Assembly: GCF_030403435.1 (NCBI RefSeq) | Contig: NZ_JAUEPH010000001.1 | Location: forward strand, 124,001 to 188,000 | DNA: 64,000 bases | Direction: 5' to 3' | Source of the DNA: Algoriphagus sediminis | GTDB lineage: Bacteria > Bacteroidota > Bacteroidia > Cytophagales > Cyclobacteriaceae | In this document: in pieces, positions 1 to 10,400 of the stretch | Numbering within the stretch: position 1 is the stretch's first letter | Layout of the letters: the number at the start of each line of letters is the position of its first letter | The notes under the pieces: generated by a model | The model's database searches: none | Told to the model about the DNA's origin: nothing | The model's input: only the letters and a program-made list of their open reading frames with translations | Made by a program: the position numbers and the translations under genes

Positions 1-1
1 G

Positions 2-814
2 CAGCTTTCAACCTTAACGCGCTACTCACCAACCAAAGAGAAAGGCCGATGGTATCCGACTCCACCGGCATATATCGCAGCCATAGAACCAGAATGGAAA
101 ACAATTAAGCCTTTTTTTCTTCAAGATTTAGACCCATTTGACCCCGAAGAAATGGCTCCATTCAATTTGAGCCAGGGAAGTAGCTTCAGAAGTCAACTGG
201 ATGAAATCATTGAAGTCACCTCGAATTTGACAGAGGAGGAACAGTTAATCGCGAACTTTTGGGACTGTAATCCTTTTATGGTGGATGTCACCGGCCACAT
301 GGCTATCGGGATCAAGAAAATCAGCCCTGGAGGACATTGGATGGGTATTACGGGTATTGCGGCTGAAATGGAAGACTTGAGCTTTGCCGAAACGGCCTAC
401 ATCCATACACTGGTGGGAATGACCCTTCATGATGCCTTTATATCCTGTTGGAAAGCCAAATATGAAACGGACCGAATTAGGCCTGAAACGGTCATCAATG
501 AAGAATTAGACCGAACTTGGAGGCCCCTTCTTCAAACTCCGCCCTTCCCAGAATACACTTCAGGGCATTCGGTAATAAGCCGAGCTTCTGCCATAATACT
601 GACCAATTATTTCGGGGATAATTTCGACTTTTTAGATACCTCTGAGATTTATTTTGGACTTCCTGAAAGGGAGTTCCAATCTTTTCTCCAAGCTTCTGAG
701 GAAGCCGCAATTTCCAGACTTTATGGTGGCATTCATTTTCGAGATGCCATCGAGGAAGGTGTTAAGCAGGGAGAAAAGATCGGAGAATATATATGGGCTA
801 ACTTGGAGAAGTAA
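2..814 (+). CDS. Vanadium-dependent haloperoxidase / PAP2-family protein, 5' partial
   Basis: The frame is open from base 2, so the real start lies before the window; the first Met at 152 is not the start, because the preceding codons read RYSPTKEKGRWYPTPPAY, typical of this family upstream of its catalytic core. The PAP2/haloperoxidase signature is visible: K-x6-RP (KYETDRIRP), the SGH block (EYTSGHSV) and SRLYGGIHF with the apical histidine. These residues bind vanadate or phosphate in the family. Bacteroidota members usually carry an N-terminal signal or lipoprotein sequence, which cannot be seen here. Whether it is a haloperoxidase or an acid phosphatase cannot be settled from this fragment. 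It ends one base from the convergent FAD oxidoreductase gene. Confidence 0.85.
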   Translation, partial: QLSTLTRYSPTKEKGRWYPTPPAYIAAIEPEWKTIKPFFLQDLDPFDPEEMAPFNLSQGSSFRSQLDEIIEVTSNLTEEEQLIANFWDCNPFMVDVTGHMAIGIKKISPGGHWMGITGIAAEMEDLSFAETAYIHTLVGMTLHDAFISCWKAKYETDRIRPETVINEELDRTWRPLLQTPPFPEYTSGHSVISRASAIILTNYFGDNFDFLDTSEIYFGLPEREFQSFLQASEEAAISRLYGGIHFRDAIEEGVKQGEKIGEYIWANLEK

Positions 815-815
815 C

Positions 816-2672
816 TTACTCTCCGATAAATTCGCCATCCCAATTCACTTCTTTTCCAAAAGGATTCAAAAGGTCATCAAGAAGCAGAGAAACCTGTTCC
901 CGGTTAAGGACCAGTCCATCAAAAAGTTGACCCTGCATTCCAAGCTTATCCCAGGTTTCAGAAACTCTTACCCTTGATATAGATTCATCCACAAGCTTTA
1001 GGAGTTCTTCAAATCGGCTCAAAGTCAAATAGTCTCCTGAAGCTCCCCAGAACTTGTCCAGTTCTGAGTAAATAGGTTTTAAGCCTAGAATTAATTCATA
1101 TTCGGTAACGGCTCTTCCCGGGTAAAACCAAGTTTGATTTGCCCAAAGATATGGCACTCCTTCTCCTCTAAATATCCCGGCAGCTCCGGCTTTTTGAATC
1201 GCCTGAAAGCTTTTCATTTCCGGGTTCACATCAATGAAGGGCATGATATAAGCATTTTGGTTCAGTAAAAGCTGCTGAACTTCCCTTACCGACACTTGAT
1301 CTAAAGCTTTACCCTCTTTGATGGCCACAGTGGCCAAAGCTCCGGCAGCATGTCCTATACCCAGAACAACAGGCTGCAATCTGGATGCTCCATTTACAAT
1401 ATTTGAAACGGAAATACTCTTCTCTGCTAAAATTAAAGCTGGGTGATCTCTTGGAATCAAAGCCCCTAGAGGAACATTATAAGAGGGTACCCGAATCTTT
1501 ATAAAATCAATTTCAGGGGCATCTGGTCGTTCTCTATGATGGTGATCAATAGTGTAATCACCTACTGCGATACCAGTTCTGAACAATGGCTTAGGAGCAT
1601 TGTATGGCATTCGCACGTAAGGAAGGGTAAAGTCCACCAACCCATAGTATCTTCTGGATTCCCTATGATATGGAATCATAGGCATATTGTCCTCTGTCGG
1701 GTACTCATCATCTGCTAAACCGAGATGTTTAAAGCCCAATTCGCTCTGGATGTAATAAACAAATTGGAGGCTTCTCAATTTAGCTTTCTCGAGTTCAGCT
1801 TCTCTTTCCTCTGGGCTTAGCTCAATGATGTTGGTATAGTGATCGTTACCGCAATTCGGCCAATTGATCATGTATTTCCCATTTGGTAGTTTACCATAAT
1901 CCAGCATCTTTCCACAGTCCAAAGTTGGGGCATCGTCGGTGATGGGATCTGCATGGGCACAAGCACAAGCAAATAATTCAGGATCATAGCCATCAGGTTT
2001 TGGAATGGTTTTGTCGGTGCCTTCTCCATAGTCTTTTAAGGTCACCACATACGTCAAATCCTGAATGATGTCGTTTCCTATTTCAGGAGCAAAGCTTTCT
2101 CCAATATCATCTCTCGAATCCATTCCTATCCTGTATTCCAAACCCTGAGAAGCCGCAACATCTCCTAGCTCGGTGGCATCAATTAATAAAGGTGCATTGA
2201 CAAGGTGATTATCTCCATCTTTCAAATATTCTACCGTCCAGACCCCGTTTTCAAAGCTTGCTTCAAGCCAATCACTTTCAAAGCTTACGGTTAAAGAAGG
2301 TACTGAGCCAGCCATTTGCTGTAAAATTTGATTACCCACAGAAGGCTCAAAAAGTGTATTACTTACCCAACCGGTGGACAGCTTTTTGGGCCCACCATAG
2401 TGCTGTTCCAGTCTTTGCCGAAACTCTCCCCAAATCCCGGAAGGCAATTGATGGTTTCCGTCTATAGCCGATACACCTGCAGCAGTCAGCATCCCCCCTA
2501 GCCAGGTTGTTGGTTCTATAATCAATGTTTTAGTCCCTGCTCTACCCGCTGAAATTCCTGCAGCGGTTCCACTGGCACCTCCACCAACTATAATCAGATC
2601 ATAGGCCTCTTGGGCCAAAACTGATTGGGACAACAATACACCTAAAATAAAACTGAAAACTCTTTTCATCAT
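816..2672 (-). CDS. Secreted FAD-dependent oxidoreductase (FAD_oxidored family)
   Basis: A 618-residue protein with a signal peptide (cleavage likely after SVLAQ, about residue 21), then a dinucleotide-binding motif, IIVGGGASGTAAG, and an acidic strand end, LIIEP, as in FAD-binding Rossmann folds. A second FAD contact, LLIDATELGDVAA, is typical of the FAD_oxidored (PF12831) family, often annotated as 'xanthan lyase' or a FAD-dependent glycan-locus oxidoreductase. Its ATG overlaps the stop of the GH92 gene (ATGA), so it is the last gene of the susC-susD-ROK-GH92 locus. The substrate is unknown; an oxidised or deoxygenated sugar released by the locus is an inference from context only. Confidence 0.85.
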   Translation of the reverse strand: MMKRVFSFILGVLLSQSVLAQEAYDLIIVGGGASGTAAGISAGRAGTKTLIIEPTTWLGGMLTAAGVSAIDGNHQLPSGIWGEFRQRLEQHYGGPKKLSTGWVSNTLFEPSVGNQILQQMAGSVPSLTVSFESDWLEASFENGVWTVEYLKDGDNHLVNAPLLIDATELGDVAASQGLEYRIGMDSRDDIGESFAPEIGNDIIQDLTYVVTLKDYGEGTDKTIPKPDGYDPELFACACAHADPITDDAPTLDCGKMLDYGKLPNGKYMINWPNCGNDHYTNIIELSPEEREAELEKAKLRSLQFVYYIQSELGFKHLGLADDEYPTEDNMPMIPYHRESRRYYGLVDFTLPYVRMPYNAPKPLFRTGIAVGDYTIDHHHRERPDAPEIDFIKIRVPSYNVPLGALIPRDHPALILAEKSISVSNIVNGASRLQPVVLGIGHAAGALATVAIKEGKALDQVSVREVQQLLLNQNAYIMPFIDVNPEMKSFQAIQKAGAAGIFRGEGVPYLWANQTWFYPGRAVTEYELILGLKPIYSELDKFWGASGDYLTLSRFEELLKLVDESISRVRVSETWDKLGMQGQLFDGLVLNREQVSLLLDDLLNPFGKEVNWDGEFIGE

Positions 2673-4834
2673 GGCATGGGTTTAAATGTGAGCACACTTC
2701 CTTTTTGAAGGTCGCTGTGCTTTAATTTAAAATTTTCGATGGGATTATCATTTAATAAGACTTCCTGAAAAGGGCCACTCCCCTCCTTTTTCACTTCAAA
2801 ATCCAGACTTCCTGTTTTTACTTTGATACTATCAAAAATTGGGGAGCCTAAATTATACTCGGCACTTACAGGATTCAAAGGATAAAATCCCATGGCCGAG
2901 AAAATATACCAAGCTGACATCTGACCACAATCTTCATTTCCGCTTAATCCATCAGGTTTGTCATCGTACATTTCAGCATAAATCTGTTTAAGAATCCTTT
3001 GAGTGGTCTGATATTCATCTAATTCATTGTACAAATAAGCAATATGGTGTGAAGGCTCATTTCCATGGGCATAGAGTCCAATCAACCCAGTGACATCAGC
3101 AGCTTCAAATTTCACCGTACTATCTATTTCAAATGAAAAAAATGTGTCTAGATTCTCCTTGAATTGCTCTCGGCCTCCCATGACTTCCATTAGGCCAGCA
3201 ACATCATGAGGCACAAACCATGAGTATTGCATGGCATTCCCTTCTATAAAAACTCCTGAATGCTGCACATCGGCAGGCGCATACGGAGAAACCCAAGAAC
3301 CATCAGAATTCTTACCTCTTAAATAGCCATACTGAGGATCAAAAAGATTCTTGTAATTCTTTCCGCGTACTTTAAATTGATTTGCTACCTCCTCATTGCC
3401 AAGCTTCCTAGCCACTTCAGAAATCACCCAATCATCATAGGAATGCTCGATGGTTGCTGAGGCAGAAAAACTGGCTTTGTCCGCAGGGAAATAACCTAAA
3501 TTACGATAAGCTTCAAAGGCTTCTCCTTCTTGATTTGCGGTCTGAATCATGGCTTCGAGAATCTCATTTTCATTCCCAAAATCCAGCTCTTTCATAATCG
3601 CCTCTCCCAAAACAGGCACAGCATGATATCCGATCATGGTATTGGTTTCATTCCCGACCAAAGACCATTTTGGCAGCAGTCCGGATTCCTTGTAAAATTG
3701 AAGAATCGAGGAATAAATTCCGTCGAGACGTTCCTCCTGTAATAAAGTGAATAAAGGCATTTCAGCCCTAAAAGTATCCCAAAGCGAGAATACAGAGTAA
3801 TTGTCAAATCCGGGATCTGGATGAATTCCATCGTCCGCTCCTCGATAAGCTCCGTCTACATCATTGAATAATTGAGGTACCAGAAAAGCATGGTATAGGC
3901 CGGTGTAAAAAATCCTTTTTTCTCGATCAGTTCCGCCAGAAACCTGAACCTTTTGCAATTCCTTTTGCCATTTTCCCTCAGTTTCTGTCCTGACTTTGTC
4001 AAAATCCCAATGAGGAATTTCTGCTTCTAAATTGGCTAAAGCAGCTTCAGATGAGGTATAAGATATCCCCACCTTTATCATTAGGTTTTCCTCGCCTTCA
4101 GCAAAGCTTAATATTGCTTTGGAGCTGTCTACTTCCATCATTTTCAAATCTTCCCATTCCAAATGAGTCTTCAATGCGAAGAATAGTTTTTGATTTTTCG
4201 CCCAACCTGTGGAAAATCTATGCCCCATGATAAGCCCATTCTCAGGGGTTTCCATGTGGGTATCGATCGCTTCATCCCAACCAATCCCGTGCTCCAAATC
4301 AAGGATAACCTTGGGCACGGAGTCTGATGGAAAAGTATATCTATGAAAGCCTGCTCTTTCTGAGGCAGTCAGTTCCACCTTAACTTTATGGTCGGCTAAA
4401 TCCACGGAGTAATAACCTGGACTGGCACTTTCAGTATTTTTATCAAATCTACTTCTGTATCCAGCATCAGGATTATCCTTTGGCCCAGGGGCCCAGTAAT
4501 CTTTGCCGGTGAAAGGCATAAGAAGAACATCCCCCATATCTCCAATCCCAGTTCCACTGAGGTGAGTATGTGAAAAACCCATCAAATTCCTATCAGAATC
4601 GTGATAGCCAGAGCACCAATCCCAGCCTTCTGTATCTCCATCGGGGCTCAGCTGAACCATCCCAAAAGGTGCTACTGCCCCTGGGTAGGTATGGCCATGA
4701 CCACCTGTGCCGATAAATGGATCTACCCATTGCAAGAGGTTCTGATCCGAATTATTAGCCGGACTCGGGAGATCAGGGCTGCATGAAGAAACAGTCAGTA
4801 TTAAAAAAAGAAAATAAATCTTAATTCTCTTCAT
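2669..4834 (-). CDS. GH92 family alpha-mannosidase, lipoprotein
   Basis: A 721-residue protein with a lipoprotein signal (LTVSSC, Cys18), so probably surface or periplasmic and lipid-anchored. It starts with the GH92 hallmark GTGGHGHTYPGAVAPFGM, followed by PDGDTEGWDWCSGYH and GFSHTHLSGTG. The C-terminal (alpha/alpha)6 domain has GLSGNEDCGQMSAWYIFSAMG, the conserved segment containing an active-site Glu. GH92 enzymes are calcium-dependent exo-alpha-mannosidases (1,2, 1,3, 1,4 or 1,6) acting on N-glycans or yeast mannan; linkage cannot be read from sequence. The start overlaps the end of the ROK kinase gene by 14 bp, indicating co-transcription and probable coupling. Confidence 0.93.
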   Translation of the reverse strand: MKRIKIYFLFLILTVSSCSPDLPSPANNSDQNLLQWVDPFIGTGGHGHTYPGAVAPFGMVQLSPDGDTEGWDWCSGYHDSDRNLMGFSHTHLSGTGIGDMGDVLLMPFTGKDYWAPGPKDNPDAGYRSRFDKNTESASPGYYSVDLADHKVKVELTASERAGFHRYTFPSDSVPKVILDLEHGIGWDEAIDTHMETPENGLIMGHRFSTGWAKNQKLFFALKTHLEWEDLKMMEVDSSKAILSFAEGEENLMIKVGISYTSSEAALANLEAEIPHWDFDKVRTETEGKWQKELQKVQVSGGTDREKRIFYTGLYHAFLVPQLFNDVDGAYRGADDGIHPDPGFDNYSVFSLWDTFRAEMPLFTLLQEERLDGIYSSILQFYKESGLLPKWSLVGNETNTMIGYHAVPVLGEAIMKELDFGNENEILEAMIQTANQEGEAFEAYRNLGYFPADKASFSASATIEHSYDDWVISEVARKLGNEEVANQFKVRGKNYKNLFDPQYGYLRGKNSDGSWVSPYAPADVQHSGVFIEGNAMQYSWFVPHDVAGLMEVMGGREQFKENLDTFFSFEIDSTVKFEAADVTGLIGLYAHGNEPSHHIAYLYNELDEYQTTQRILKQIYAEMYDDKPDGLSGNEDCGQMSAWYIFSAMGFYPLNPVSAEYNLGSPIFDSIKVKTGSLDFEVKKEGSGPFQEVLLNDNPIENFKLKHSDLQKGSVLTFKPMP

Positions 4835-5690
4835 TGTTAAATTGTGAAAGGCAAGGAAGGATGGCTCCGATTAAAGCAGCCTTCTCGCCTAATTTTGAGA
4901 TTTTTATTTCAGTTTGACAGTCAAATTTTTTTAGGTTTTCCAATAGCCTCGGTAAAAAATATTCATGAGCAAGACTGATCTTCCCTCCCAAAACCAATCC
5001 TTCTGCCTGAATACGAATGAGATAGGGCAGCAAAAACTCACTCAGCGTATTGGCAAGGTCTGTGAAAATGTTCTGAATCCTAGATTGATCAGTCCAGGAT
5101 AGTATATCCCGAACCCCAGAGACTTGGGTTCCAAAACGCCTTTGAGCCTCCTTAACGAACCATGCATTTCCTAAATAGTCCTCTGCAATTCCATCCTTGA
5201 AAGGTGAACTCCAAAGCTTGGCATCCTTGACTACATTTTCAATCCCTATCGCTGAACCCAGACCCGTTCCTAAAGTGATCCCCATAATCTTATCAAAGCC
5301 CTTCAACTCTCCGGCATATTTCTCACCGAGCAAAAAAGCTTCAGCATCGTTCACAAAATGGATATTTCGAATTGGAATTTCTAATTCTTCCGCCAACATC
5401 AACTTTATGGAAAGACCATAAAGACTCTTCATCTTACCTTGTTCCTTAATCAAGGAAATCCCATTTTCATAGTCGAAGGGTCCTGGCATAGCTATTCCTA
5501 ACCGAATATCTGAATCACTCGAATTGATACTACGAACCAAGCTAGCCCAGTCAAGTATTAAATCTTCTTTAGTCCTGCTGGTGTCCATCACTTTTTCTGT
5601 GATTGGTCCAACCTGGAAATCTCTATCTGAAATTATCAACTCTGCACCTGAGATATGCGAACCTCCTATATCAAGTCCTATGGTTTTCAC
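4821..5690 (-). CDS. ROK family sugar kinase
   Basis: A 289-residue protein beginning at a GTG codon. It has the N-terminal phosphate-binding loop GLDIGGSHISG, the catalytic-Asp segment HFVNDAEAFLLGE and the second phosphate motif GITLGTGLGSAIG, all expected in ROK glucokinase-type enzymes. The usual ROK zinc site (a histidine followed by CxCGxxGC) is absent: the corresponding region (about residues 155-180) has no cysteine. It is therefore a zinc-free variant. Lying between susD and a GH92 mannosidase it plausibly phosphorylates mannose released by the locus, which is inference. It has no DNA-binding domain, so it is not a ROK repressor. Confidence 0.85.
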   Translation of the reverse strand: MKTIGLDIGGSHISGAELIISDRDFQVGPITEKVMDTSRTKEDLILDWASLVRSINSSDSDIRLGIAMPGPFDYENGISLIKEQGKMKSLYGLSIKLMLAEELEIPIRNIHFVNDAEAFLLGEKYAGELKGFDKIMGITLGTGLGSAIGIENVVKDAKLWSSPFKDGIAEDYLGNAWFVKEAQRRFGTQVSGVRDILSWTDQSRIQNIFTDLANTLSEFLLPYLIRIQAEGLVLGGKISLAHEYFLPRLLENLKKFDCQTEIKISKLGEKAALIGAILPCLSQFNNEEN

Positions 5691-5762
5691 AAATAATTTT
5701 GGATGTCAGAACATCGGTTAGAATCACAAACGAAATTGTACTGATATTTAATTGGAATAGGG

Positions 5763-5801
5763 TAAAAAAGATAGAGGCTTTGAAAAATCAAAACCTCTAT
5801 C
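5763..5801 (-). terminator. Intrinsic terminator between susD and the ROK kinase gene
   Basis: Arms 5770-5783 and 5788-5801 pair over 14 positions with one mismatch around an AAAA loop. Read on the minus strand the hairpin is followed directly by six T residues (5769-5764), the pattern of a Rho-independent terminator. It sits about 25 bases after the susD stop and 75 bases before the kinase start, so it probably lets only part of the transcription from susCD pass on to the kinase, GH92 and oxidoreductase genes. Confidence 0.8.
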
Positions 5802-5825
5802 ACAATCTAAATTAAACTATGAAGA

Positions 5826-7391
5826 TCAATTTCCTCCATCCCACCATACTCTAGTGGCAAAGGTATCTCCTCCCATTCTTGAAATTGCAGTCTGATAATT
5901 ATCTGGGTTTGAACCGATCTCAGACTCCCAGTACCTTAATCTTCTTGGGATAAAGTTTCCTTCGAAAGCATTTGGGTCTTGAGTTGGAGTAAGCTCAGGG
6001 TAACCTGTTCTTCTCCAGTTTGCCCAAGATTCAAGATCATTCAAGTAAGTAGCTGCCCAGTATTCTTCACCAATCAGCCTTAACTTATCTTCATCAGAAG
6101 CAGAGTCAAAGCCTCTACCATCGATGTAGGCCTGAATAGCACCTGTATCTCTTGCGAATGAAGGATCAAATAATTCCCAGCTTTGGATAGCTGCTGTCAC
6201 ACCGTTCGAGAAGTGAGTGGAAGCATCGGATGAAATCCATCCCTTAATTGCAGCCTCAGCCCTCATAAACTCTACCTCAGCATAAGAAATCAAGTAATAA
6301 GGATCAGCCCAATCCAAATATTTCAGGTTGAGCATAGAGAAAATCTTATTGGCTTGAGTTTGGTATTCTGCCGCTTGTTCAGGAGACAACACATCAAGAA
6401 TTGTGGTTCCAGTATAACCATTTGGCATACCTACCTGAGCTTCTGGATCGGTGTTCCAAGTAGATGGATCCTCTGGATCACCAATACCACCTGAAAGAAT
6501 CATCAACCTTGGATCATCATTAGCCTTCATCCAATCCATAAAAGTCTCGGAAATTTTACAATCTCTTGAGTACTTATAAGTGTTCCAATAGCCATCATTT
6601 AAGCCATTTCTGTTTACACCAATAGGTCCATCAGTATAATGGATGAAAGCAATATCATCATTAGAATCAAAAGAATTCGAGTTTGCTTCAGCAAACACAG
6701 AAGCTGCAGTTCCCGGATCCACATTGCTCATCCTCATTGCGATCCTCATAAGAAGGGCGTTAGAGAACTTTCTCCACTTGTTTAAATCACCGAAATACAG
6801 ATAATCCTGATTTCCAAGATTTCTGGCAGATTCTGTGAATTTATCTCTAGCGGATCTCAAATCAGCAATCATTTGCGTATAAACTTCTTGCTGAGACTGA
6901 TACGCTGGAAACCAAAATTCCTCACCTTCCAGACCTTGTCCTGCTTCAGTGTAAGGCATATCTCCATACATGTCAGTCATTCTGTGAAGATCGAACACTC
7001 GCATTACTGTCGCTGCTGCATTTACATTTGCCTCATTTGGATCTTCGGCAGTCATATTGATGACATGAGTCAAAGGTCCTATCACCCCTGTAAAATGACG
7101 CTCCATATAAGCTCCACTATAACCAGCATTATAGAAATATTTATCTCCACTGAAATATCCTGCTGTCGAAGCAGTGTGCTGGATCATAGTCGCAGCATAA
7201 AGCATATTCGCACGAGTATTTTCATACTCACCCCCGATTCTCAAAGTTGCCAAAGAGAAAAGGAAAGCCATATCCATCTCCGTCACTGAGTTCTTATCGA
7301 CATTCAATTCCAGGAGATCATCGTCGCTACAAGAAGTGGCTACCATCGCAACACACAAGACAAGAGCGGTTATTTTATTAAATATTCTCAT
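5826..7391 (-). CDS. SusD/RagB-family outer-membrane glycan-binding lipoprotein
   Basis: A 521-residue protein with lipoprotein signal AMVATSC (Cys21) followed by SDDD, a pattern compatible with surface export of lipoproteins in Bacteroidota. The sequence resembles the SusD-like_2 branch: LFSLATLRIGGEYENTRAN near the N terminus, YGDMPYTEAGQG mid-protein, and a C-terminal region ending in RLRYWESEIGSNPDNYQ and the final VWWDGGN. SusD proteins cap the SusC barrel and bind glycan oligomers. The gene follows susC after 29 bp and precedes a strong terminator. The ligand is unknown; GH92 downstream suggests a mannose-containing glycan. Confidence 0.93.
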   Translation of the reverse strand: MRIFNKITALVLCVAMVATSCSDDDLLELNVDKNSVTEMDMAFLFSLATLRIGGEYENTRANMLYAATMIQHTASTAGYFSGDKYFYNAGYSGAYMERHFTGVIGPLTHVINMTAEDPNEANVNAAATVMRVFDLHRMTDMYGDMPYTEAGQGLEGEEFWFPAYQSQQEVYTQMIADLRSARDKFTESARNLGNQDYLYFGDLNKWRKFSNALLMRIAMRMSNVDPGTAASVFAEANSNSFDSNDDIAFIHYTDGPIGVNRNGLNDGYWNTYKYSRDCKISETFMDWMKANDDPRLMILSGGIGDPEDPSTWNTDPEAQVGMPNGYTGTTILDVLSPEQAAEYQTQANKIFSMLNLKYLDWADPYYLISYAEVEFMRAEAAIKGWISSDASTHFSNGVTAAIQSWELFDPSFARDTGAIQAYIDGRGFDSASDEDKLRLIGEEYWAATYLNDLESWANWRRTGYPELTPTQDPNAFEGNFIPRRLRYWESEIGSNPDNYQTAISRMGGDTFATRVWWDGGN

Positions 7392-7420
7392 TTTTTGAAT
7401 TATTTAGTTTAGACCTCAGA

Positions 7421-10400
7421 TTAGAAGTTAGCTGACAAATTAAATCCAAAGCTTCTATTCGCAGGAACTGCGAAGAATTCTAAACCTTGAGAGTTACCAC
7501 TCACATTGTAAGCGGCCTCTGGGTCTAAGTTTGGAACATCAGACCAGAGTAATGCAAGGTTTCTTCCGACTAGTGAAAGTGAAAGTGACTGGAATGGAGT
7601 TCTTTCGATGAACGACTGTGGGAAAGTATAACCGAAAGAAAACTCTCTCAACTTACCGAAACCGGCATCATAAACTACATTTTCAGTAATTCTTGCATAG
7701 TTTTGCCAGTAAAGATCTATGTCTTCAGCAGGTATCGTCCAGGTATTTGGGGTTCCTTCCTGAGTTACACCAGTAACTGTCAATGATCCATCACGTCCAG
7801 CTAAGGTTTCCTGATGTAGGCCGTTTTGGAACGCAAAGTAATTAGTACCTGACATCATAGAACCACCTGCTCTAAAGTCGATCAAGAACATCAAATTGAA
7901 GCCTTTGTAAGAGAAATTATTTGTCAAACCTCCTGAAGTTGGGTGACGGCCTCTGGCGATGGTCTCATAACCAGGAGTGGTTACAGGAAAACCTTGGTCA
8001 TTATAAACCGGCTGTCCATCAATTGTTAGATGCTTAAAGCCTGTAATCATACCTAGCTCTTCACCCACGATGTGAGCGATTCGCTCTCTTCTTACACGAG
8101 ATTCGTCAAGATTAATCAATTCAATCGGCTCACCTGCTGCGTTGGTACCCAGACTGAGAACCTCTGAAATATTATGAGCAAAGTTGAAAGAAATATCCCA
8201 TCTGAATTCACCTACGATAGGAGTTACATTTACCAATAATTCAACACCTCTGTTTTGAAGTTCACCAATGTTTACAACGGTGGATCCAAATCCAGAAGTA
8301 GCTGAAATACCCGTATTCAAAATATCATCTGAAGTTTGTCTGTCATAATAAGCGAAGTCTACTCCAAACCTATTATCGAAGAATCTAAAATCAGCACCAA
8401 TCTCGAATTCTGTAGAGATGTATGGAGAAAGTGTTGAATTTGGAATGGAACCGTTTCTGATTGTACCTAAGTTACCACCTAAGTGGCCTGAGCCTACAAG
8501 ACCATAATTCAAGTTAAGCTGGTAAGGATTTGGACCTCCACCACCTACTTGTGCCCAACCACCTCTCAATTTCATAAAAGTGATTGCATTTGGCATCTCA
8601 AACATGTCACTAATCACAGCACTCAAAGTTGCCGATGGATAGAACACTTTATAGTCATCAGGAGATAAAGTTGAGAATGCATCCTGACGTCCTGTTAAGT
8701 TCAGGAAGAGCATATTCTTCCAGCCCACGTTCAATGATCCGAAATATGAATTTATTCCAAATTCAGAGAATCCGTACCTGTACTGTGGAGCCGCTACGTT
8801 GGTTACTGAGTGAAAGAAAGGAACCACAAGGTCATTTCCACCACCACCAGTTGACTCAGTAGTCTGTCTCATTTGGTTTGCTCCAATGAAGCCGTCAAAA
8901 TTGAAATCTCCAAAAGTTTTATCAAAGCCAATAAAGAGATCTGCATTGTTTTCTCTAAAGGTTCTTACGTTGGTATTATAGTCGCCAAGTGGTTTGAAAG
9001 CAGTACCATACGCTGTAAATGAGAATTCATCTCTGGTTTGGTAGTCAGTACCATATCTACCCTGGATATATAACCAGTCAGTGATATCATATCTCAATGA
9101 CATGTTTCCTAGAAAACGATCTGTGTTATCCTCTCTTCCCCACTGATAAGCTGTCCAATAAGGGTTAGTCTGGAAGACATTACCCTGATATCTTAATTCC
9201 TGACCATCTTCTCTGGCACCTGGCTTATTAGGATCTCCCCTCATCACATCAAGAGGGATATTACCTGGTTTTAGGACCATGGAGAAATTTGCATTTCCCG
9301 GAGAGTCAGAAAGTCTAGGCCTGTTCTCGGCAATTTGCTTCGAGTACTGACCTGAAACAGCTAAAGTAAATTTACCTTGCTTGGAGTTCACATTTATGTT
9401 TGCCACATTTCTGTCAAAGCCAGCATTTGGCAACACATCATTATTGGTCAAATTAGAAAATGAAAATCTATAAGTTGTATTCTCATTTCCACCGAAAAGT
9501 GCAATCGAATTGTTCCAGGTAGTTCCCTGACGATAGAAGTCATTGAAATCTTCACCTGTAAAGCTATAAGGTCTTTGTACTCCATCGAATTGAATCGAAT
9601 TAGCTCCATCGTATCGATCGCCCCACCCATTTGTAGCAGTATTGATCGCATCCTCCTGAGTACCTGGTCTTTCACCGTCAATTCCAGGGCCATAAATTCT
9701 TTGGAAATCGGTGAAATCACGAACTTGGTCTACAGTGAAGTTAGAATTGAAAGCAATACCTACTCCTTTTCTTGCTGAACCACCTTTGGTAGTAATCATA
9801 ATCACACCATTTGCGGCTCTGGCTCCGTAAAGAGCAGCTGCGGTGTTACCTTTTAGGACAGAAATACTCTCGATGTCATCGGCATTTATAGCCGCCAGGC
9901 CGTCACCGGCATCATTTCCACCCCACATACCTGCATTTCCCAGGTTTCCGGATTGAACAGGAATACCATTCACTACATAAAGTGGCTGATCTGATCCTCC
10001 CAATGAAGAACCACCTCGGATTACCACTCGAGTAGAACCACCGGCACCTGTCGCAGGAGGAGTTACATTGACACCGGCTACTTTACCAGTCAATGCATTA
10101 CCTACGTTGATTGCTCTGGATTCGGTAAACTTATCACCTTCCAATTGGGTGACAGAATAACCAAGAGCTTTCTTCTCTCTCTCCATACCAAATGATGTCA
10201 CCACGAATTCGCTAAGTTCATTAGCTGATTCATTAAGTGTAACATTTAGCTCCGTAAGGTTACCTACGGTGAATTCTTGTGATTCGAAACCAATGAATGA
10301 AAAAACCAAAACGGTGTTTTCATCAACCGAGATCGAATACTGACCATCCACATCTGTGGTGGTACCTGTTTGCCTAGTCTTGTCCAGGATCGTTACTCCC

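Noticed and set aside
654-977. Plus-strand frame bridging the haloperoxidase and FAD oxidoreductase ends
   Set aside because: Both flanking genes are well supported; the frame has no recognisable protein features.
6873-7289. Plus-strand open frame of 138 codons opposite susD
   Set aside because: It lies wholly inside a clear SusD gene on the other strand, and its translation is Ser/Ile/His rich with no domain.
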